Assembly: GCF_900101045.1 (NCBI RefSeq)
Contig: NZ_FNFN01000008.1
Span: 229,099 to 293,098, forward strand
Direction of reading: 5' to 3'
Length of the DNA: 64,000 nucleotides
Origin: Nocardioides sp. YR527
GTDB taxonomy: Bacteria > Actinomycetota > Actinomycetes > Propionibacteriales > Nocardioidaceae
The translations under genes and the position numbers were made by a program. Below the pieces are notes generated by a model. The model saw only the letters and a list, made by a program, of their open reading frames with translations, was not told the origin of the DNA and did not search any database. Of the stretch, positions 1 to 9,217 are shown one piece after another. Each line of letters opens with the position of its first letter. The first letter of the stretch is position 1.

Positions 1-258
1 CCACTGCTGGGTCCGCGCGAGGAGGTAGAGGAACAGGAGCCCGACCAGGGAGAACCCGAGCACGGCGAGCGCGTACGAGCGCCAGTGCTGGTCGGCGTCG
101 GGGTCGACGCGCAGCACCCGGTAGGCCACCTTCTCGGCGCGCAGGTGCTTCTCGGAGGTGTAGATGTGGGCGAGGTAGCGGCCCAGCAGCGGGACCGTGA
201 GAGCCAGCGCGGCGATCAGGACGACGATCTGCAGCACGGCGGCGACGACGGCGTTCAT
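1..258 (-). CDS. kdpA: Potassium-transporting ATPase subunit KdpA, N-terminal 86 residues (runs off left edge)
   Basis: The minus strand translates to MNAVVAAVLQIVVLIAALAL, followed by a PLLGRYLAHIY-type stretch and a second hydrophobic segment. This is the usual KdpA start: one membrane helix, then the conserved LGRYLA region. KdpA is the K+-selective channel-like subunit of the KdpFABC P-type pump, which scavenges potassium at low concentrations. The ATG at 258 overlaps the stop of the upstream small gene (ATGA), so the two are translationally coupled. The rest of kdpA and presumably kdpB and kdpC lie left of the window. The truncation is the window edge, not a mutation. KdpA identity is confident from sequence pattern and context. 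Confidence 0.9.
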   Translation of the reverse strand, partial: MNAVVAAVLQIVVLIAALALTVPLLGRYLAHIYTSEKHLRAEKVAYRVLRVDPDADQHWRSYALAVLGFSLVGLLFLYLLARTQQW

Positions 259-413
259 CGGCTCACCGCCTGCGGCTCGGTCTCAGGCTCGTTCTGTGTG
301 GGGGCGACGTCGGTGTCGGCGGGTTCGCCCAGGCGCCGGTCGATGACTCCGACCAACGCGGCGAGCCCGGCGAAGGACACCAGCGTGATGAGGATGTAGA
401 CGAGATCTAGCAC
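255..413 (-). CDS. kdpF: KdpF-like small membrane protein (52 aa)
   Basis: A GTG at 413 opens a 52-residue frame with one hydrophobic helix at about residues 3-24 and then a hydrophilic acidic/proline-rich tail. It stops inside the kdpA start codon. KdpF is the small single-helix stabilising subunit of the Kdp complex and sits immediately before kdpA in this arrangement. The helix and position fit. The protein is longer than the usual 29-30 residues because of its C-terminal tail, which could be lineage-specific. The GTG start is supported only by a GGAG very close upstream. Too short for many gene callers. Confidence 0.7.
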   Translation of the reverse strand: MLDLVYILITLVSFAGLAALVGVIDRRLGEPADTDVAPTQNEPETEPQAVSR

Positions 414-453
414 GGCTCCATTGCATCCCCGCGCGAGGGCGGCCAGCCCCCAC

Positions 454-502
454 CTTGACGGTTCCCTGACGACGTACGCAGCGGGCTTGACGCTTCCTTG
501 AC
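454..502 (-). promoter_or_regulatory. Two 11-bp-period direct-repeat operators upstream of kdp
   Basis: Two elements, CTTGACGGTTCCCTGAC (454-470) and CTTGACGCTTCCTTGAC (486-502), each hold two TGAC half-sites 11 bp apart. This is one-helical-turn tandem spacing, as bound by OmpR/PhoB-family response regulators. KdpE belongs to that family and normally controls kdp, so KdpE is the likely binder by inference. They lie 41-89 bp upstream of the kdpF start. The same element recurs at 774-822 in front of the divergent gene. Confidence 0.55.
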
Positions 503-523
503 CCGGATGTCACCCGAAAGGCG

Positions 524-559
524 CGAGCGCCGGACGTACTCGAGTACCTCCGGCGCTCG
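524..559 (-). terminator. Perfect 10-bp hairpin with an inner palindrome
   Basis: CGAGCGCCGG (524-533) pairs perfectly with CCGGCGCTCG (550-559). The loop itself contains the 12-bp palindrome GTACTCGAGTAC (536-547). There is no T-run, as is common in high-GC actinobacteria. The hairpin lies between the kdp-proximal operators and the small hydrophobic ORF at 569-637. Terminator function is inferred. Confidence 0.4.
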
Positions 560-568
560 TGGTGCGCT

Positions 569-637
569 CTAGTGGGTGAGGACCCTCATCAGCACGCTCA
601 TGGTGGTGGCGACGAGAGCCGCGGCGGCGACCAGCAC
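569..637 (-). CDS. Possible 22-residue hydrophobic micropeptide
   Basis: From a GTG at 637 the frame encodes an almost entirely hydrophobic peptide ending in MRVLTH and TAG. It could span a membrane once. The only ribosome-binding support is a GGGG run just before the start. A strong hairpin follows the stop. Its position upstream of kdpF and its size suggest a Kdp- or DUF389-related membrane micropeptide, but this is weak and it may be chance. Confidence 0.15.
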   Translation of the reverse strand: MLVAAAALVATTMSVLMRVLTH

Positions 638-773
638 GACCCCGCAGTCCCGAGATGACGACGGGAAGCTGCGTAAGCCCCGTCGCTGTTCGGGAAGGTC
701 GCGATCATCGTGGGAGGGGACTCGTAGAGACACACCTGCGACGCTAGGCGCTGCCGGCTCGGGTCCCGGCCCG

Positions 774-822
774 CTTGACGCATCGCTGACGCGGGCGTCG
801 CCCGCCTTGACGGATCCCTGAC
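774..822 (+). promoter_or_regulatory. Two direct-repeat operators upstream of the DUF389 gene
   Basis: CTTGACGCATCGCTGAC (774-790) and CTTGACGGATCCCTGAC (806-822) repeat the kdp-proximal element with the same 11-bp period between TGAC half-sites. The two elements begin 32 bp apart, exactly as in the kdp-side pair (454 and 486). Their centres lie roughly 85-125 bp before the DUF389 start. The TTGACG inside them could also serve as a -35 hexamer. A shared response regulator for both divergent units is inferred. Confidence 0.5.
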
Positions 823-902
823 TCCCTGGCGGTACGGACAAGACCTGTTCCCGCGGAGAGCTACCGGCTGTGGCCCGCCCCGCGGTGTCGGCGTAGGCAA
901 CA

Positions 903-1826
903 ATGTCGCCCATGCTGCAGCTGCGGATCACCTCGCCGGCGCACCTGACGCCCGCGGTCATCGACGTTCTGACTGCCGACCCAGCGGTCAGCGAGCTCTC
1001 TTCGCTCCCCGGTGCGTCACTGCGTCCCGAGGGTGACGTGGTGATGGCCGGAGTGGCCCGGGAGGCCGCCAACGACATCATCGACCGGCTCCGGGAGCTG
1101 GACGTGCACAAGGTGGGCAGCATCCAGATCGACTCGGCGAAGGCCTGGATGTCGGACAGCGTGGTGTGGGCCGACGTCACCCAGCAGGCGTACGACGACA
1201 CCGAGGCCAACTGGACCTTCATGAGCCTGATGACCCTCGCGACGCTGCTGGCCGGCATCGCGATCGTCCTCGACTCCCAGATCCTGGTGATCGGGGCGAT
1301 GGTGATCGGTCCCGAGTTCGGCGCCATCGCGGCACTGGGGGTCGCCCTGGTGCGGCACCGCTACCACCTGCTCGGCCGCTCGCTGGGCACCCTCGCCCTC
1401 GGGTTCCTCGTCGGCATCGCCCTCACCACGGTGGCTGCGCTCATCGCCCGCGCGCTCGGCTGGATCACCCTCGAGGACGTGCTCGCCGACCGACCGGGAA
1501 CGGGCTTCATCTACACCCCGGACAAGTGGTCGTTCATCGTGGCGCTGATCGCGGCGGCGGCCGGCGTGCTCGCGCTCACCTCGGCCCGGGTCGGAGGCCT
1601 CTCCGGAGTCTTCATCTCGGTCACCACCATCCCGGCGGCGGCCAACATCGCCCTCGGCCTCGCCTTCGGAGTCGGGCACGAGATCCGGGGAAGCGTACTG
1701 CAGCTGCTCCTCAACATCACCGGCATGGCGCTCGCGGGCTGGGCGACGCTCGCGGTCCAGAAGGTGGTGTGGAGCCGGGTCTCCGAGCGCCGTGCGCTGT
1801 TGGTGGCCCGACTCAGGAAACGCTGA
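903..1826 (+). CDS. DUF389 family membrane protein (307 aa)
   Basis: Residues 1-95 are a soluble ferredoxin-like domain. From about residue 103 to the end are six or so membrane helices, including the family's hallmark stretch around LVIGAMVIGPEFGAIAALG (about 128-146). DUF389 proteins occur across bacteria and archaea and have no settled function. Here the gene is divergent from kdpFA and shares the same direct-repeat operators, which suggests a role linked to potassium or osmotic status (inference). The ATG at 903 fits where the soluble domain begins. The basic C-terminus (LRKR) is probably cytoplasmic. Confidence 0.8.
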   Translation: MSPMLQLRITSPAHLTPAVIDVLTADPAVSELSSLPGASLRPEGDVVMAGVAREAANDIIDRLRELDVHKVGSIQIDSAKAWMSDSVVWADVTQQAYDDTEANWTFMSLMTLATLLAGIAIVLDSQILVIGAMVIGPEFGAIAALGVALVRHRYHLLGRSLGTLALGFLVGIALTTVAALIARALGWITLEDVLADRPGTGFIYTPDKWSFIVALIAAAAGVLALTSARVGGLSGVFISVTTIPAAANIALGLAFGVGHEIRGSVLQLLLNITGMALAGWATLAVQKVVWSRVSERRALLVARLRKR

Positions 1827-1920
1827 CAAAGGTCCCGCTTCTCGACATCTGCCGCAAGCACTGGGAGGCTACTGGACTCAAGCAGAACATTTGGTTGACC
1901 AGAGCGCTCTCGGAGGACGC

Positions 1921-2484
1921 ATGCGGGCAATTCAGCGGGCTATCGTCGGAGTCGGGCTTGCAGTCGTCGCCCTCGTCGCGATGGCACTGCTCATCGGGGG
2001 GATACGGTCCATCGGACCGGACCGGCCGAGCCGGCCCGCGACGCAGGCGACCGGTCAGCAGACTCCGCTCGCCGATGACCCGAGCGGTCCGCCCGAGCCC
2101 ATCGACGCCGCCGAGGACACCTCGGTCGGCACGCTGCCCCCTCCTCCCGACGCCTCGCTCACCACCCAGCTCGCCTCGCGTGATCTGCTCGCGCCGCCCG
2201 AGTCGGCGCCGAACGCGCAGCGCCCGGCCGAGGGAACCACGCTGAGCGCCCGGAAGTCGCGCTCCGGGGAGAGGTCCGGGGAGACCTCAGGTCGGGCCCC
2301 GACCATGCCCGAGCGGGACCTCACCGCGACCCAGGACGACTGGGACTGGAGTGCGTGGGCCGACATGGACGGCTGGTACGGCGACCACGACGACGACAAC
2401 GGTGACGACTGCCGGCGGGAGCACCGCTATGAGCAGCGAGATGACCGTCGCACCGACTGCGCCGATGACGACCGGCGCGACTGA
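1921..2484 (+). CDS. Membrane-anchored acidic protein of unknown function (187 aa)
   Basis: The start is the ATG at 1921, preceded by GGAGG at 1912-1916; the frame stays open further upstream but has no such site. One N-terminal helix (about residues 9-30, rich in V, A, L, G) is followed by a proline/serine/threonine-rich low-complexity region. The C-terminus is dense in Asp, Trp, Arg and His (DDWDWSAWADMDGWYGDHDD and following). The layout suggests a type II anchored extracellular protein, perhaps metal-binding through its acidic tail. No known family was recognised. It follows the DUF389 gene by 94 bp in the same orientation and may be co-transcribed. Confidence 0.6.
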   Translation: MRAIQRAIVGVGLAVVALVAMALLIGGIRSIGPDRPSRPATQATGQQTPLADDPSGPPEPIDAAEDTSVGTLPPPPDASLTTQLASRDLLAPPESAPNAQRPAEGTTLSARKSRSGERSGETSGRAPTMPERDLTATQDDWDWSAWADMDGWYGDHDDDNGDDCRREHRYEQRDDRRTDCADDDRRD

Positions 2485-2490
2485 GGCTGT

Positions 2491-3357
2491 CTAGAGCACG
2501 CCCTCGACGGCAGCACGCACCTGCGGGCTGGGCTCGACGGCCTTCCCGGACTCGAGGTCGTAGAAGACCAGCGTGACCTGCCCGCGCGCGAGTCGCAGGT
2601 CTCCGTCGGCGATCTCGGACTCGATCGTCATCGACTTGGTGCCCAGCCGGGAGACGTAGCTCCACACGTCGTACGGCTCCGAGCGAGCCAGGACCGGCGC
2701 GTGGTAGGTGACGTCGGTCTGCGCGACCACGACGGAGGGCCAAGACTTGATGTCGTTGTGGGAGCTGAGCCGCTTCATCAGCGCCAGTCGCGACTCCTGG
2801 AAGTACTCGAAGTACTTCACGTTGTTCACGTGCCCGTAGGCGTCGACGTCGGAGAAGCGGACGTAGAGCGGGAAGCGCCCGTCCTCGAGCCGCTTCGGCT
2901 CGCCCAGCGCGAGCGGCTTCGGCGACCACTCCTCCGGATAGGCCTCCAGGTACGGCTGGAGGTTGGCCTTCTCCTCCGGCCTGAGCCGGCGCGGCGACTC
3001 GGTGGCGAAGACGTACGGCGCCAGGACCGTGCTCGCCCGCACGTAGACCTTGCGGGTGCCGTCGGGCTGGTCGCGGAAGATCTCGTAGGCCATCGTGAAG
3101 CTGGCCGCCCGGATGTCGGTCACCCAGGACTCGACGTGGACCGGCGTGAAGTCGAAGAGCAGCGGGGCGACGTACGTGACCTGGTGACTGGCCACCACGA
3201 CCCCCTCGGCCAGGCCCTGGGTCTGCGGGCTACGGGCGTGCGTGCGCAGCATGTCCACACGCGCCTCTTGGAGGTAGTCGACGTAGACGACGTTGTTGAC
3301 GTGGCCGAGCATGTCGAGGTCGGCCCAACGCATGGGGCATTCGTAGAGGTGGCGCAC
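2491..3357 (-). CDS. Acyl-CoA thioesterase with two hotdog domains (288 aa)
   Basis: Two tandem 4-hydroxybenzoyl-CoA thioesterase-like hotdog repeats are visible. The first carries LDMLGHVNNVVYVDYLQEAR near residue 14 and the second VDAYGHVNNVKYFEYFQESR near residue 172; the D-x3-GHVNN core holds the catalytic Asp of this family. Such enzymes hydrolyse acyl-CoA to free acid and CoA in the cytoplasm. The GTG at 3357 was chosen because GGAAGG lies 9 bp upstream and homologues start with this RHLYECPMRW-type sequence. The frame is open further upstream to 3435. Divergent from a thiolase gene, which fits fatty-acid metabolism. It ends 6 bp from the convergent gene before it. Confidence 0.85.
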   Translation of the reverse strand: MRHLYECPMRWADLDMLGHVNNVVYVDYLQEARVDMLRTHARSPQTQGLAEGVVVASHQVTYVAPLLFDFTPVHVESWVTDIRAASFTMAYEIFRDQPDGTRKVYVRASTVLAPYVFATESPRRLRPEEKANLQPYLEAYPEEWSPKPLALGEPKRLEDGRFPLYVRFSDVDAYGHVNNVKYFEYFQESRLALMKRLSSHNDIKSWPSVVVAQTDVTYHAPVLARSEPYDVWSYVSRLGTKSMTIESEIADGDLRLARGQVTLVFYDLESGKAVEPSPQVRAAVEGVL

Positions 3358-3469
3358 GTGGCCGATCCTTCCAGATGATCTTGGGCACTGGGCCTGGCGA
3401 CCAGACGCTGTCCGGGCGAGTATGGTGTCGACCACAGTTCAACCTACTCATCAGTAACCGGGAGTCTTC

Positions 3470-4684
3470 ATGCCTGAGGCAGTCATCGTCGCCGCCGCCC
3501 GCACCCCGATCGGGCGAGCCAACAAGGGATCTCTGAAGGACTTCCGTCCCGACGACCTCGCCGCGCTCATCACCAAGGAAGCCGTCGGTAAGGTCGAAGG
3601 TCTCGACCCCAACGACATCGACGACCTGCTGCTCGGCTGTGGTCTGCCGGGTGGCGAGTCGGGCAACAACATGGGCCGCGTGGTCTCCGTGCTGAACGGC
3701 TGGGACAAGGTGCCCGGCGCGACCATCACCCGCTACTGCTCCTCCTCGGTGCAGACCTCGCGGATGGCGCTGCACGCGATCAAGGCCGGCGAGGCCGACA
3801 TCATCGTCTCGGCCGGCGTCGAGACCGTGTCCCGCTTCGTCAAGGGCACCTCGGACCACCTGCCCGACACCGTCAACCACCTCTTCGACGACGCCCAGTC
3901 GCGGACCACCGCGACCGCCGCGTCCAACGAGAAGTGGCACGACCCGCGCGCGGACGGCCTGCTGCCGGACGTCTACATCGCGATGGGCCAGACCGCTGAG
4001 AACCTCGCCACCTCGCGCGGCATCTCGCGCCAGGAGATGGACGAGTTCGGCGTACGCTCCCAGAACCTCGCCGAGAAGGCCATCGCCGACGGCTTCTGGG
4101 CCCGCGAGATCACCCCGGTCACCACCCCCGACGGCACCGTCGTCTCCGCCGACGACGGTCCCCGCGCGGGCGTGACCCTGGAGGCCATCTCCGGCCTCAA
4201 GCCGGTCTTCCGCGAGGACGGCACCGTCACCGCCGGCAACTGCTGCGCCCTCAACGACGGCGCCGCCGCCGTCGTGGTCATGTCCGACACCAAGGCCGCC
4301 GAGCTCGGCGTCACCCCGCTGGCCCGGATCGTGTCCACCGGTGTCTCCGGCCTGTCCCCCGAGATCATGGGCCTCGGCCCGGTCGAGGCGACCCGGAACG
4401 CGCTGAAGTACGCCGGCATGTCGATCGGCGACATCGACCTGGTCGAGATCAACGAGGCCTTCGCGGCCCAGGTGATCCCGTCCTACCAGGACCTCGGCAT
4501 CGACATCGACCGCCTCAACATCAACGGTGGCGCCATCGCCGTCGGTCACCCCTTCGGCATGACCGGCGCGCGCCTGCAGAACACCATGCTCAACAGCCTC
4601 GACTGGCACGACAAGACCACCGGCCTCATCACCATGTGCGTCGGCGGCGGCCAGGGCATGGCGATGATCCTCGAGCGCATCTGA
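3470..4684 (+). CDS. Acetyl-CoA C-acetyltransferase (thiolase, 404 aa)
   Basis: A complete thiolase. The nucleophilic cysteine sits in RYCSSSVQTSRMAL (Cys90), the NEAFA motif is near residue 328, the GHPFGMTGAR histidine motif near 364, and the second catalytic cysteine in CVGGGQGMAM near the C-terminus. The family either cleaves 3-ketoacyl-CoA in beta-oxidation or condenses two acetyl-CoA; sequence alone does not decide. It is cytoplasmic. It starts 113 bp from the divergent thioesterase and ends in a perfect 19-bp hairpin. No beta-subunit (hydratase/dehydrogenase) gene is adjacent. Confidence 0.93.
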   Translation: MPEAVIVAAARTPIGRANKGSLKDFRPDDLAALITKEAVGKVEGLDPNDIDDLLLGCGLPGGESGNNMGRVVSVLNGWDKVPGATITRYCSSSVQTSRMALHAIKAGEADIIVSAGVETVSRFVKGTSDHLPDTVNHLFDDAQSRTTATAASNEKWHDPRADGLLPDVYIAMGQTAENLATSRGISRQEMDEFGVRSQNLAEKAIADGFWAREITPVTTPDGTVVSADDGPRAGVTLEAISGLKPVFREDGTVTAGNCCALNDGAAAVVVMSDTKAAELGVTPLARIVSTGVSGLSPEIMGLGPVEATRNALKYAGMSIGDIDLVEINEAFAAQVIPSYQDLGIDIDRLNINGGAIAVGHPFGMTGARLQNTMLNSLDWHDKTTGLITMCVGGGQGMAMILERI

Positions 4685-4687
4685 CCG

Positions 4688-4727
4688 AACGCCGAGTCGG
4701 CTCGTTCGAACGAGCCGACTCGGCGTT
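4688..4727. terminator. Bidirectional terminator, 19-bp perfect stem (GCCGAGTCGG family)
   Basis: AACGCCGAGTCGGCTCGTT (4688-4706) pairs perfectly with 4709-4727 around a 2-nt centre. A TTTT follows on the plus strand. It lies between the convergent thiolase and MarR genes. An almost identical hairpin is at 6738-6775. Confidence 0.88.
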
Positions 4728-4728
4728 T

Positions 4729-5208
4729 TCAGCGCATCTCGATACCGGGACGGTCGCTGATGAGGTGGTCGGAGACGGCGTTCATCACCCGTCCCAGGGC
4801 CGCGAAGTCTTCCTCGCTGACCAGATCGATGAGGTAGTCGCGTACGCCGGTGACATGGACAGGCGCGGCCTCGCGCAGCAGCTCGAAGCCGCGGTCGCTG
4901 AGGGTGGCGACGACACCGCGGCCGTCGTCGACGGAGTTGCGGCGTTCGACGAGCCCGGCGCGCTCCATCCGGGTGATCGTGTGCGTGATCCGGGAGCGGG
5001 AGTGGGCCAGGGAGTCGGCGAGCTGAGCCATCCGCATGGCACCGTCGTTCTCGGAGAGGCGTACGAGGATCTCGTACTCCGGGAGCGAGATGTCGAAGCG
5101 CGAGCGCAGATCCGCGTCCAGGCGGTCATCGAGCAGGGTCATCCCCATCATCAGCGCACGCCACGAGCGCTGTTGCTCTTCGTCCAGCCACCGAGTCTCA
5201 TCACCCAC
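4729..5208 (-). CDS. MarR family transcriptional regulator (159 aa)
   Basis: A winged-helix MarR protein. The dimerisation helices flank a recognition region with LPEYEILVRLSENDGAMRMA (about residues 43-62), the DNA-contact helix LADSLAHSRSRITHTITRME and the wing DDGRGVVATLSDRG. These proteins are usually ligand-responsive repressors of nearby transporters or detoxification genes. The divergent MFS transporter, about 230 bp away, is the most likely target. The inducer cannot be read from the sequence. The length is typical and the gene is intact. Confidence 0.9.
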   Translation of the reverse strand: MGDETRWLDEEQQRSWRALMMGMTLLDDRLDADLRSRFDISLPEYEILVRLSENDGAMRMAQLADSLAHSRSRITHTITRMERAGLVERRNSVDDGRGVVATLSDRGFELLREAAPVHVTGVRDYLIDLVSEEDFAALGRVMNAVSDHLISDRPGIEMR

Positions 5209-5436
5209 GGGGCATTACGTTAGACCTCTCTGCGAGCTGTTCCATGCACTGGCACCCCTTAACGGCGGGGAAGTCGTCACCGAAGGTTCGATGCACACCC
5301 GGGACGAGAGCCCCGAAACAGTCGGGACCAACGGAAGAATCACCCGGGACCTTAGCCCGGCAACTCGCTCGAGCCGAGGTCTTGCCGGCCCGAGAAACAA
5401 TTCGCCACGGCTCTGGGTAAAGGCGAAGATTGTGCG

Positions 5437-6732
5437 GTGTCGACTCCCCCTGCCCTCGGTCTCCGTGACTTCATAGCCGCACTTCCACGCGAGGGCCGCT
5501 GGCTCCTGTCGACGGTTGCGATCCAGCTCCTCGGTCGTGGCATGACGCTGCCGTTCACGATCATCTACCTGCATGAGGTACGCGGCTTCGACCTCGGCCT
5601 CGCCGGAACCCTGATGGGCCTGATCGCCATCGTCGGCTTGGTCGTCACCGGCCCGGCGGGCAGCCTGATCGACAGGTACGGAGCCCGCCCGGTCATCCTC
5701 GGCGGCCTGGTCTGCGCGATCGCCGGTGACGTCATCCTCGCCTTCGCCACCACCCCGGTGCTCGCCGGTGCGGCGCTGTGCCTTCTGGGCGTCCAGGCCG
5801 GGGTGTCGTGGCCGGCCGCCAACGCCCTGGTCGCCACCGTGGTCGAGGGTGAGCTACGGCAGCGCTACTACGGAGTGAACTTCGCGCTGATCAACCTGGG
5901 CATCGGCGTCGGCGGCGTCATCGGCGGGCTCTTCATCGACGTGACCCGGCCCGAGACGTTCACCTACGCCTTCCTCGCCAACGCCGCCACCTTCACGATC
6001 CCGGCCCTGGTCCTGCTCGGCCCGCTGCGTCATCTCCACGGCCGTGCCGCTCGTCCTTCCGCCGACGAGCCCGACGCGACCGCGTCGTACGCCACGATCC
6101 TGCGCCGTCCCGAGGTCATCTGGCTGGTGGTGACAGGGGTGCTGCTCGCGACCCTGGGCTACGGCCAGATCGAGAGCGGGTTCCCGGCCTACTCACGTCA
6201 GATCTCCGAGGTCTCGACGCGGGTCGTCGGCTTCGCGTTCGTGGTGAACTGCGCGGTGATCGTGCTCGCCCAGTTCTGGGTGATGAACCGGGTCAGCGGC
6301 AAGCGGCGCACCCGGGTGCTCATCGCGACCGCGGTGATCTGGGGCCTGGCCTGGGTGGTGTTCGGGGCGACCGGCCTGGTGCCGGGCTCCGTCGCCGCGA
6401 TCGTCGGCGTGGTCGCCTTCCAGGGGCTGTTCTTCGCCCTCGGCGAGACGCTGATGCAGTCGGCCTACCCCGCCCTGACCAACGACATGGCCCCCGACCA
6501 CCTGCGCGGGCGCTACAACGCGATCAACTCGGCCGCGTTCCAGACCGGGGCGATCATCGGCCCGATCCTGGCCGGGTACCTGCTCGAGCACGGCCAGTCG
6601 ACGGTGTTCATCGCGCTGATGGTGGTCGGCTGTGTCGGCATCGTCGTCGGATCGATGCGCCTGGAGCGCCGGATCACCCCGGCCGTGAACGGCGTACGCC
6701 CGGTGGAGGCCCACGAGCCCGCCACTCTGTGA
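5437..6732 (+). CDS. MFS transporter, drug-efflux type (431 aa)
   Basis: Twelve hydrophobic segments are visible. The first conserved loop is GSLIDRYGARPVILGG (about residues 75-90), the MFS motif A, and a second-half counterpart is weaker. Major facilitator proteins use ion gradients to move small molecules; this arrangement resembles efflux permeases. The track frame starts at a GTG at 5437 with an A/G-rich AAAGGCGAAG upstream. The gene is divergent from a MarR regulator, typical of a locally repressed exporter. It ends in an 18-bp hairpin. The substrate is unknown. Confidence 0.87.
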   Translation: MSTPPALGLRDFIAALPREGRWLLSTVAIQLLGRGMTLPFTIIYLHEVRGFDLGLAGTLMGLIAIVGLVVTGPAGSLIDRYGARPVILGGLVCAIAGDVILAFATTPVLAGAALCLLGVQAGVSWPAANALVATVVEGELRQRYYGVNFALINLGIGVGGVIGGLFIDVTRPETFTYAFLANAATFTIPALVLLGPLRHLHGRAARPSADEPDATASYATILRRPEVIWLVVTGVLLATLGYGQIESGFPAYSRQISEVSTRVVGFAFVVNCAVIVLAQFWVMNRVSGKRRTRVLIATAVIWGLAWVVFGATGLVPGSVAAIVGVVAFQGLFFALGETLMQSAYPALTNDMAPDHLRGRYNAINSAAFQTGAIIGPILAGYLLEHGQSTVFIALMVVGCVGIVVGSMRLERRITPAVNGVRPVEAHEPATL

Positions 6733-6737
6733 CAAAC

Positions 6738-6775
6738 GCGCCGAGTCGGCTCGTTGTAACGAGCCGACTCGGCGC
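6738..6775. terminator. Terminator, 18-bp perfect stem (GCCGAGTCGG family)
   Basis: GCGCCGAGTCGGCTCGTT (6738-6755) pairs perfectly with 6758-6775. It lies between the convergent MFS and ettA genes. A shorter relative, CGCCGACTCGGCG, follows at 6793-6805 just past the ettA stop. The same core is at 4688-4727 and 53001-53073. Confidence 0.85.
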
Positions 6776-6811
6776 AGGGTGTGGTCAGAACGCGCCGACT
6801 CGGCGGGTTGG

Positions 6812-8494
<1,683 letters not shown>

Positions 8495-8553
8495 GGGCTC
8501 CACCCTAATGAGGTCGGGGCACGCCGGTACAACCGGCGCACGCCCGGCTCACC

Positions 8554-9069
8554 TCAGGCCGCCACGGACGCCTCCGTCTCGCCATCGTCGGACGTCGCCG
8601 GCTTCTGCTCCCACGGGTCCGACCCCGGGGCCCGCCAGTCGGAGAGCGGGTCGCGCTCGGGGTCGTCGTCGCGGGGGCCGGGCGCGGGGGCCGCGGCTGC
8701 GGCCAGAGTGCGCGGGTTACGCGAAAGGCTGGTCATGCCGCGGTTGAGGTCGTGGCCGACGACGGTCGCCTCGACCTCGAAGGTGTTGACCTCGAGCCCG
8801 TCCTTGTTGACGTAGCTGCGAGCCGACAGCCGCCCCTGGACGACCACCGGGTCGCCCTTGCGCAGCGAGCGCCCGACGTTTTCCCCCAGCTGACGCCAGG
8901 CACTCACCGTGAACCACTGCGTCAGGCCGTCGCTCCACTCCCCGGTGGACCGGTTGAGCTTCCGCGGTGTGCACGCCATCCGGAAGTTCGCCACCGAGAC
9001 CTCACCGACGCTCCGCACGACGGGGTCGGCGCCGACGTTGCCGCGCAGGGTGATGATCGAGTCGTTCAT
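8554..9069 (-). CDS. ssb: Single-stranded DNA-binding protein paralogue lacking the acidic tip (171 aa)
   Basis: Residues 1-115 form an SSB OB-fold (MNDSIITLRGNVGADPVVRS, then LTQWFTVSAWRQLGENV and GDPVVVQGRL). The C-terminal 55 residues are proline/acid-rich but end ETEASVAA rather than the DDDIPF-type tip that recruits partner proteins. This suggests an SsbB-like second SSB rather than the main replicative one. The ATG at 9069 has GGAG 8 bp upstream. The open frame continues to 9336, but that part is not SSB-like. The gene lies downstream of a dynamin-like GTPase, and the 148-bp gap leaves room for its own promoter. Confidence 0.9.
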   Translation of the reverse strand: MNDSIITLRGNVGADPVVRSVGEVSVANFRMACTPRKLNRSTGEWSDGLTQWFTVSAWRQLGENVGRSLRKGDPVVVQGRLSARSYVNKDGLEVNTFEVEATVVGHDLNRGMTSLSRNPRTLAAAAAPAPGPRDDDPERDPLSDWRAPGSDPWEQKPATSDDGETEASVAA

Positions 9070-9217
9070 CGTTGTCTCCTCAGTGTTCGCCCGCCTGATG
9101 CGGGCCTCGGAGACAACCCTGCGCTCGACCACCGACAGTTTCCGGGCGGCGTACGTCCGCCTGTGGACAACCCCGGATCGAACCGTCCCTGTGGACAGTG
9201 ATCGGCCCGCCGACCGG

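Larger units (their letters stand above)
414..902. other. 489-bp intergenic region between divergent kdpF and DUF389 genes
   Basis: This stretch carries four OmpR-family-type direct repeats (two near each gene), a perfect 10-bp hairpin at 524-559, and a possible 22-residue hydrophobic minus-strand ORF at 569-637 (VLVAAAALVATTMSVLMRVL then TH). The hairpin sits just past that ORF's stop in the direction of kdp. It could end a small transcript or insulate the kdp promoter. Longer open frames here have no recognisable protein character. Confidence 0.5.
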
